Shown: positions 58,309-64,000 of the stretch, piece by piece
Position numbering within the stretch: the stretch's first letter is position 1
Layout: every line of letters starts with the position of its first letter
Origin: Lamellibrachia satsuma
Lineage: Eukaryota; Annelida; Polychaeta; Sabellida; Siboglinidae
Assembly: GCA_033239005.1 (NCBI GenBank)
Contig: BSQZ01000039.1
Coordinates: 3,760,816-3,824,815, forward strand
DNA length: 64,000 nucleotides
Direction: 5' to 3'
Made by a program: the position numbers and the translations under genes
Notes under the pieces: model-generated
Database searches by the model: none
Seen by the model: the letters and a program-made list of their open reading frames with translations, nothing else
Told to the model about the DNA's origin: nothing

Positions 58309-60815
58309 GTAGGTGCGGCTAAATGGCTTCAACTTCCACTTCCACTACCAGCATCATACTTTAACATATTTATCCACATGGTTACTGTATAACGTCATGT
58401 AAATATGTTGCAAATCTTATATTTACATCTGACATATGTAGTAAAAGTCGTACCAATTTCTGACCAAATATGAATTACAGTGATAGGTCAGTTGGCCAGG
58501 TGGAATATGTTTCGGAAATCCTTATTTCACCACCCAGTACAAAGGCCTATATAACGAACTGTGAATTGATAGGATGTACTCTTTGATTTCCTGCATATGT
58601 CACGGATTGGCGGGGTTTCCACTCACTAGATTGGCTCGGGTAAAGTTGGGATGCCCCATTTCTATAATTCAACGCTCGTGAATGGTGGTTGCACAAACCT
58701 AATGCACAAGACAACAACAAAAAATTAAAGAAAAATAAACTTTTAATATACGATAGTTATTTAGTAATTTACAAGAAAACAAGTACACTCCTGGCTGTGT
58801 GTACTTATAATGAGAAAATAACTCCGATTCTCTAATAATCGGCCAGGGAATTATTTACTCTCAGAAATAACTACTAATAGTGTCTGACCAATCACTATCG
58901 AAAAAACAACCCGACGTAAACTATATCGTTACACTCATCGTGACAAGATTAAACATAGCTGTGTTTGCTTACGTACCTCGACCTGTCTTTCTATCACCCA
59001 ACCCTGTTCCAATAGCTACACCGTTAGTTCCGACTTCCGAGACATCTACGCCTGGATAACTGTTCAGTCCCTTCTCTACGTTATCACGAACCGTTCATTC
59101 CGCCCTAGGCACAGGGTGGGGTGTCGCGGTGCACTCACGTTTCTCCATCTGACGTGTCCGTCTACCGTCCTCGTGCCACTAACGTCGTGCAGAGACGATT
59201 CGGTTGTCTGCTTTCGTTCTGCCGTTCCGCTACGGCCGACCTGCGGCCAACGTCGCACGGAAACGAATCTCTTGTCTGCCATCGTTCTAGAATACGGCAT
59301 ACTGCCGGGCACGTAGTGCAGAGACGACTCTGCGCTCTGCCGTCGTTCTAGTATACGGCATACTACAGGGCACGTAGTGCAGAGACGACTCTGCGCTCTG
59401 CCGTCGTTCTAGAACACGGCATACTGCAGGGCACGTAGTGCAGAGACGACTCTGCGCTCTGCCGTCGTTCTAGTATACGGCATACTGCAGGGCACGTAGT
59501 GCAGAGACGACTCTGCGCTCTGTCGTCGTTCTAGAATACGGCATACTGCAGGGCACGTAGTGCAGAGACGACTCTGCGCTCTGCCGTCGTTGTAGTATAC
59601 GGCATACTGCAGGGCACGTAGTGCAGAGAGGACTCTGCGCTCTGCCGTCGTTCTAGAACACGGCATACTGCAGGGCACGTAGTGCAGAGACAACTCTGCG
59701 CTCTGCCGTCGTTCTAGTATACGGCATACTGCAGGGCACGTAGTGCAGAGACGACTCTGCGCTCTGCCGTCGTTCTAGTATACGGCATACTGCAGGGCAC
59801 GTAGTGCAGAGAGGACTCTGCGCTCTGCCGTCGTTCTAGAACACGGCATACTGCAGGGCACGTAGTGCAGAGACGACTCTGCGCTCTGCCGTCGTTCTAG
59901 TATACGGCATACTGCAGGGCACGTAGTGCAGAGACGACTCTGCGCTCTGCCGTCGTTCTAGTATACGGCATACTGCAGGGCACGTGGTGCAGAGACGACT
60001 ATGCGCTCTGCCGTCGTTCTAGTATACGGCATACTGCAGGGCACGTAGTGCAGAGACGACTCTGCGCTCTGCCGTCGTTCTAGAACACGGCATACTGCAG
60101 GGCACGTAGTGCAGAGACAACTCTGCGCTCTGCCGTCGTTCTGTCGTTCTCACGGTCTGGCGTACAGCTACGTTTGTCGTGACCGTCTCTCTTCGCAACA
60201 GGGGTGTCGTCTCGCTAGTGGCGTTTTGGCGTCGCATCGCAGCTTCGATATTCGCTGCGCATCTCGGCTCTGTTTATACTGCAGTCTTTGTCTACTTAAT
60301 ATGTATGATTATCTAAGACAAACACCCCCACGTCGTCCATGCGGACACGTCATGCTTGAGCAAACAAAATACATTATTACGTAACATTTGTCAGCTCTAA
60401 CAAAGGCCGATGCATTCCTTCATACTTGAAAGGTTTAACTAATAAATAAATAAACAGGAAATAGTATTCTGAAAAAAGCAGAATTGCTACCGCATGTTTT
60501 AAATTTTGCTGCACCTGTCCGTGTCTCCTCTTTCCCTGTCATCAGATTCTGTATAATTTACTGTATCGATGACGCTACCGTTTGGCAATAGCTCGCCGCA
60601 CCATATGCACCTTGCGAACCACGCCCCCCCCCCGCTCTTATTGTGACGAGTTTGGTTGCAACCCAAAGGTTAAGTGATAAACTCTTTGCTTTATACCTTT
60701 TACGTGTACCCAATATGTTCTTGTATCACATGGACAAAGAAATGCATGGTAAACATGTTAATATTCTCATTATCAATTTTTGATCCACCCAATAACACGA
60801 ACCATTCATTTCCAG
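58309..60815 (+). other. Intron 3
   Basis: Begins gtaggt, ends cattcatttccag. 58,309-59,090 shows nothing recognisable. The 61-bp array at 59,279-60,141 fills its middle, preceded by diverged sequence from about 59,100 that may contain older units. Confidence 0.8.
59279..60141. repeat. 61-bp minisatellite, about 14 copies
   Basis: The unit contains gtagtgcagagacgactctg, cgctctgccgtcgttctag and tatacggcatactgcagggc. Copies differ at a few marked positions (tag(t/a)a(t/c)acgg; gacgact, gaggact or gacaact). It is CpG-rich and much more homogeneous than the 45-46-bp array in intron 1, so it is recent. Minus-strand frames through it are artefacts. Confidence 0.97.
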
Positions 60816-61061
60816 GCGATTCCCTTATTAGGTGGCACAACGGCAGGAAATTTGCGACACAAGACAAGGACAACAACAAAAGGTGTGCTGCTAGGTACCT
60901 GGGTTCGTGGTGGTATTCGGATTGCTTCGAATCAAAGTTGACCGGCAATTACATAAAACCGGGTCATTATATATTTGCACAAGGAATCCACTGGTACACA
61001 TGGCTCGGGTGGACAACATCACTGAAAGGGGCAGAGATGAAACTGAAACAGAGAGGAAAAG
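60816..61061 (+). CDS. Fibrinogen-domain gene, exon 4 (FReD C-terminal part)
   Basis: The acceptor tttccag|GC (phase 1) and donor AAAG|gtaggc (phase 1) bound 246 nt. The peptide includes DSLIRWHNGRKFATQDKDNN (the calcium-site region DKDN), RCAARYLGSWWYSDC with the second cysteine pair, LTGNY, GIHWYTWLGW and LKGAEMKLKQR, which closes the domain. All four framework cysteines of a FReD are therefore present across exons 2-4. The usual longer insert between DKDN and the third Cys is absent. Confidence 0.94.
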
Positions 61062-61595
61062 GTAGGCCATATCAACTATTAACATCAATATATACAATAT
61101 TAAGATGAATAACTGAATGCAACAGAACAGACAATGGAACATATGTTATCAGTGTTGCAAGTACATTCCATAGAATATGCGTTGTCGAAAGTCGCCTCCT
61201 TCTACTTTATCGTCCACCAACGTTCTACTTTTGGTCGCGTAACTTTGTAAGACGTAACGATTGACCTCTGCTTGTTGTTACGTTTTTTATTACTATTTAT
61301 TAATAAAAAAAACTGCCGAGCAATATGTGGATGGATATACCACGGTTATAAGCTCACTGATAGCAACATGTGGATGGATATACCACGGTAATAAGCCCAC
61401 TGATAGCCTAGTTCTGAGAATCTATCTGACGTTTGTACCATTTCGAACGCGACCGATAACGCGCGTTGGCGAAGACACGCGATTGTTCGAACGCTTTGCA
61501 TGTTTTCTGTGATGGTGTGATTGACGTAATCTGCGTCAAACGTCCACATCAATTCCTTCAAACGTTAGAAATGCTCCGTGAAACCGGCCCAGTAG

Positions 61596-61803
61596 CATAT
61601 TTACAAATGTAGGAAGCGAAATGTATGATCAAGCGCTAATTCACCGTTATATAACGGAAATTACATATTGTTTGTTGATGTCACTCGAGCGTCACCAGCC
61701 ATATTTACAAATGTCGGAAGCGAAATGTATGATCAAGCGCTAATTCACCGTTATATAATGGAAATAACATATTGTTTGTTGATGTCACTCGAGCGTCACC
61801 AGC
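61596..61803. repeat. 104-bp tandem duplication
   Basis: Two near-identical copies beginning catatttacaaatgt and ending cactcgagcgtcaccagc. Confidence 0.93.
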
Positions 61804-61805
61804 CA

Positions 61806-62290
61806 TATAATAAAAAGACTTCTGGTGCGTCTCTGAACTCGGGTTGATGACTTTTTGCATAGTACATGGTTACGAGAATGCCTAATCCTTTGGTTTTGTT
61901 GCGCAACTGAGCTCGGATTTTCCGAGGATATTGGCGCCAAAGAAGTCTTTTTATTATTATTATTATTATTATATAACTTATCTCGTGCCTGCGACACTCG
62001 TGATGTTATCTGGCTGGTAACACTCTCTGTCGCTGCGCCTAGGGTCTAGAATGAACTACCTATCACTTTGAAAACATCTGAAGCTATAGCTATCTTCTGA
62101 AAAAAACTCAAGACATATTTATTCCAAATTGCATTTCCACCATAAATCATCGGTTGTTCCTCGTTCTGATAATGACTTTTGAGCGTACCTTTTTACGATT
62201 ATGCTTAATGATTATGTTTTGGTGCGCCTCTGAACTCGGGTTCGTGAGGATATAGGCGCCATGGAAGATAAGTATTAGTATTGTTAATTA
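61806..62290 (+). mobile_element. L2-like retrotransposon 3' ends, two in succession
   Basis: The first (about 61,806-61,970) carries the tail motif gttgcgcaactgagctcg and gatattggcgcc, then a (TTA)n run. The second (61,975-62,290) encodes TRDVIWLVTLSVAAPRV, LKTSEAIAIF and RHIYSKLHF before the same tail motif. It corresponds to 10,893-11,110 and extends further 5'. Confidence 0.78.
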
Positions 62291-62379
62291 AGTAATTATC
62301 TGCCACGTTTCTTAGAGTCAAATGTACTCACCGATAAGATTTTGACCATAATATTATAAAATGTCTTTATTATATTTAG

Positions 62380-62424
62380 GAAACGTGATTAAGACAAAGA
62401 ATCTGGAGGAAGAAAGGTCAAAAG
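62380..62424 (+). CDS. Fibrinogen-domain gene, 45-nt exon 5 (cassette A)
   Basis: The acceptor tatatttag|GA and donor AAAG|gtcaga bound 45 nt, phase 1 to phase 1, encoding GNVIKTKNLEEERSK with the split Gly. It has the same length, phases, first codons (G-N-V) and gtcag donor type as the exon at 63,072-63,116, which is the main reason to believe it. The peptide is charged and would act as a linker after the FReD. Conventional gene finders would probably miss it. Confidence 0.65.
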
Positions 62425-62482
62425 GTCAGAATCGTATGGTGTTTCGCGTTTAACAGAAACATAGCTCTGTTGCGCGTGTTTT

Positions 62483-62508
62483 CGCGCGCGCGCGCGCGCG
62501 CGTGTGTA

Positions 62509-62570
<62 letters not shown>

Positions 62571-62575
62571 CGCGC
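62483..62575. repeat. (CG)n-(TG)n microsatellite
   Basis: CG dinucleotides pass into TG dinucleotides. Confidence 0.97.
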
Positions 62576-62835
62576 ATGTGTGTGTGCATGGGGGATTGGG
62601 TGGGTCGGTAAGAGGGTGGGGGGCGGGTGTTGGTGCCTTAGTGAGTGAATGAGTACGTGTATGCGTGCGTTTGGGTGTGGAGCATAGATATTTATGTGAC
62701 AGAACGTTGTTATGATGTTTGCTTCGACTTAATATCGAATATATAAATGCTACACTATGCTATCTCAACTGCATACGACCGTGTTATAAATTTCCCTTTG
62801 ATATCATAACGCAATTTTATTTATTAAAGAGGTTT

Positions 62836-63050
62836 CTGCGGAGTATTCGCAACCAATATCAATAGAGTTGGGCTGTGTATTTGTAACTAGTATCACTAAT
62901 TTTGGTCTGTGTATTCTCAACAAACATCGATACGGTTGGTTTATGTATTCAAAACCAATACCACGATAGTATATTCACAACCAATATCAATGGAGTTGGG
63001 CTGTGTAATGACAACCAATATCAATACAGTTGACTTGTGCAATCGAAATT
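62836..63050. repeat. Degenerate minisatellite of about 43-46 bp
   Basis: The phrase acaaccaatatcaat followed by agttggnctgtgta recurs about five times with changes (62,849; 62,890; 62,930; 62,976; 63,013). Confidence 0.75.
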
Positions 63051-63071
63051 TAACTATGTTGTTGCTTTTAG

Positions 63072-63116
63072 GAAACGTCACGGAGACAAAGCAGTTGATG
63101 GAAAGATGGACGCAGG
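63072..63116 (+). CDS. Fibrinogen-domain gene, 45-nt exon 6 (cassette B)
   Basis: The acceptor ttgctttta-g|GA and donor CAGG|gtcagt bound 45 nt, phase 1 to phase 1, encoding GNVTETKQLMERWTQ with the split Gly. Paralogous to exon 5 about 650 bp upstream. If both are used in series the linker is 30 residues; mutually exclusive use would keep 15. Either way the frame into exon 7 is kept (Q-D-CLPP). Confidence 0.68.
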
Positions 63117-63396
63117 GTCAGTACCAGATATGTTAAATGTGTAAACAAAATAGACATGAAATGTGTGCACATGAGCGTATGCGTGCGTATTGGTCGACTT
63201 TCCATTGGTTTCGTGAATAATGCAAATGAAAAGCGCTTGGTAACCTAATAGGAACATAACTGTGTTACAATGATTTATTTTCCTTAATTTCACGAATTAA
63301 GGTAATTCGTGAAATTCCAAAAAGAGCAAGCAGGTACATCAACTGTAATCCCGTATTTAAGAATTATTTGTAAATCACACTCGTACTGCTGTGCAG

Positions 63397-63810
63397 ATTG
63401 TCTGCCACCTCGCTTACACCACGACCAGATAGTAATGCTGGAGAAAGAGCGGGCCTTATTGATTGAGGTACACACCTGCAGTGTGCTCAGAGTTCACCTG
63501 CAGAACAAAGATACTCGCACGGTCTACATGGTGCAGTTCGCTAGTTCCGACTCGGGCAACAATTCCGTGTACATCCGCCACACTGACCAGACCGTCCGTC
63601 GTCTGGCGACATCAGCAGCAGACTGCAGCGCGAGGAGACAGCTTTGGCTGTCGTGGGACAGCGGCGTCGTAGCGGGCGGGGAAGGACTCAACCCGGGAAA
63701 GAAAGAACTCGTCCGACTGCGGCAAACACGCGAAACATGTGACATCGTTTCCATGGCAACCCTGGTGACAACAGCTGACAAGACAAATGCCGATTTCACC
63801 ATGATCCCTG
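63397..63810 (+). CDS. Fibrinogen-domain gene, exon 7 (Methyltransf_FA-like domain)
   Basis: The acceptor tactgctgtgcag|AT and donor CCTG|gtacgt bound 414 nt, phase 1 to phase 1. The peptide starts DCLPPRLHHDQIVMLEKERA and includes LRVHLQNKDTRTVYMVQFAS, NNSVYIRHTD and RRQLWLSWDSGVVAGGEG. The W-x-S-W-x-x-G-x-x-x-x-G-x-G block, with a preceding strand-rich part, is the signature of the farnesoic-acid O-methyltransferase-type domain (Pfam Methyltransf_FA). In animals this domain is usually an extracellular module with no proven catalysis, so a methyltransferase activity should not be assumed. The gene continues past the window in phase 1. Confidence 0.75.
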
Positions 63811-64000
63811 GTACGTAATCCTTCTTCAACTGCACCATAACTAGGTTTCTTGATATTTGGTTCGTATAAATCTTGGTCGTCCTCTCCATCCAGCCATCGT
63901 GTTCAAAAGAACTCATCGACCAAATAAAGCTGGTCGAGTTTTACAAAACGCCTAAACTCAGTTGGCTTAACTGGCGTGTTCAGTCGTGAACGCTGTTTCA
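63811..64000 (+). other. Start of the next intron, to window end
   Basis: Begins gtacgt. No exon is visible before the window ends. Confidence 0.7.

Larger units (their letters stand above)
61062..62379 (+). other. Intron 4
   Basis: Begins gtaggc, ends ttatatttag. It contains two small tandem duplications: a 43-bp one at about 61,325-61,410 and a 104-bp one at 61,596-61,803. L2-like tails follow. Confidence 0.75.

Noticed and set aside
59409..60237. Minus-strand frames repeating LHYVPCSMP and RTTAERR
   Set aside because: They follow the 61-bp minisatellite phase and have no start, splice or similarity support.

Overview
This is animal genomic DNA: introns with GT/AG borders, no operon structure, many degraded retrotransposons, and abundant mini- and microsatellites. 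A secreted or membrane fibrinogen-domain gene, a tRNA-derived SINE, and L2, CR1, RTE, Penelope and Ty3/Gypsy copies fit a marine invertebrate. A mollusc or other lophotrochozoan is my first guess; a lancelet cannot be excluded. No ribosomal RNA, functional tRNA or CRISPR array is visible. All gene models rest on reading frame, splice signals and paralogue comparison, with no transcript evidence.

Layout. 1-16,900: no recognisable gene. It holds tandem arrays (50-bp, 21-bp, 31-bp and 46-bp units), CpG-rich unique islands, a SINE with perfect 15-bp target duplications, MITE-like inverted repeats and a decayed L2 element. 16,900-25,340: an RTE element on the minus strand, then a two-exon (or more) HotDog-fold thioesterase-like gene on the plus strand whose intron contains an RTE and an L2/CR1 copy. 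25,850-40,050: non-LTR elements in both orientations, a 2.3-kb tandem duplication holding a candidate promoter and first exon, and a hAT-type non-autonomous element that split a reverse transcriptase. 40,134-44,456: the second thioesterase-like paralogue with the same exon structure; its intron holds a Penelope-like element flanked by inverted copies of its own 3' end. 44,800-51,960: a hAT-like candidate, two Ty3/Gypsy fragments, and CR1 fragments. 52,256-63,810 and beyond: one plus-strand gene encoding a signal or anchor sequence, a complete fibrinogen-related domain (FReD), two paralogous 45-nt exons and a Methyltransf_FA-like domain; it runs off the window.

How the parts relate. The two thioesterase-like genes are a dispersed tandem pair (about 19 kb apart, same strand, same phase-1 intron position) that retroelements have since pushed apart. 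The fibrinogen-domain gene is separate. Its FReD and Methyltransf_FA parts are linked by exons that all begin and end in phase 1 from the FReD C-terminal exon onward, so cassette skipping would preserve the frame.
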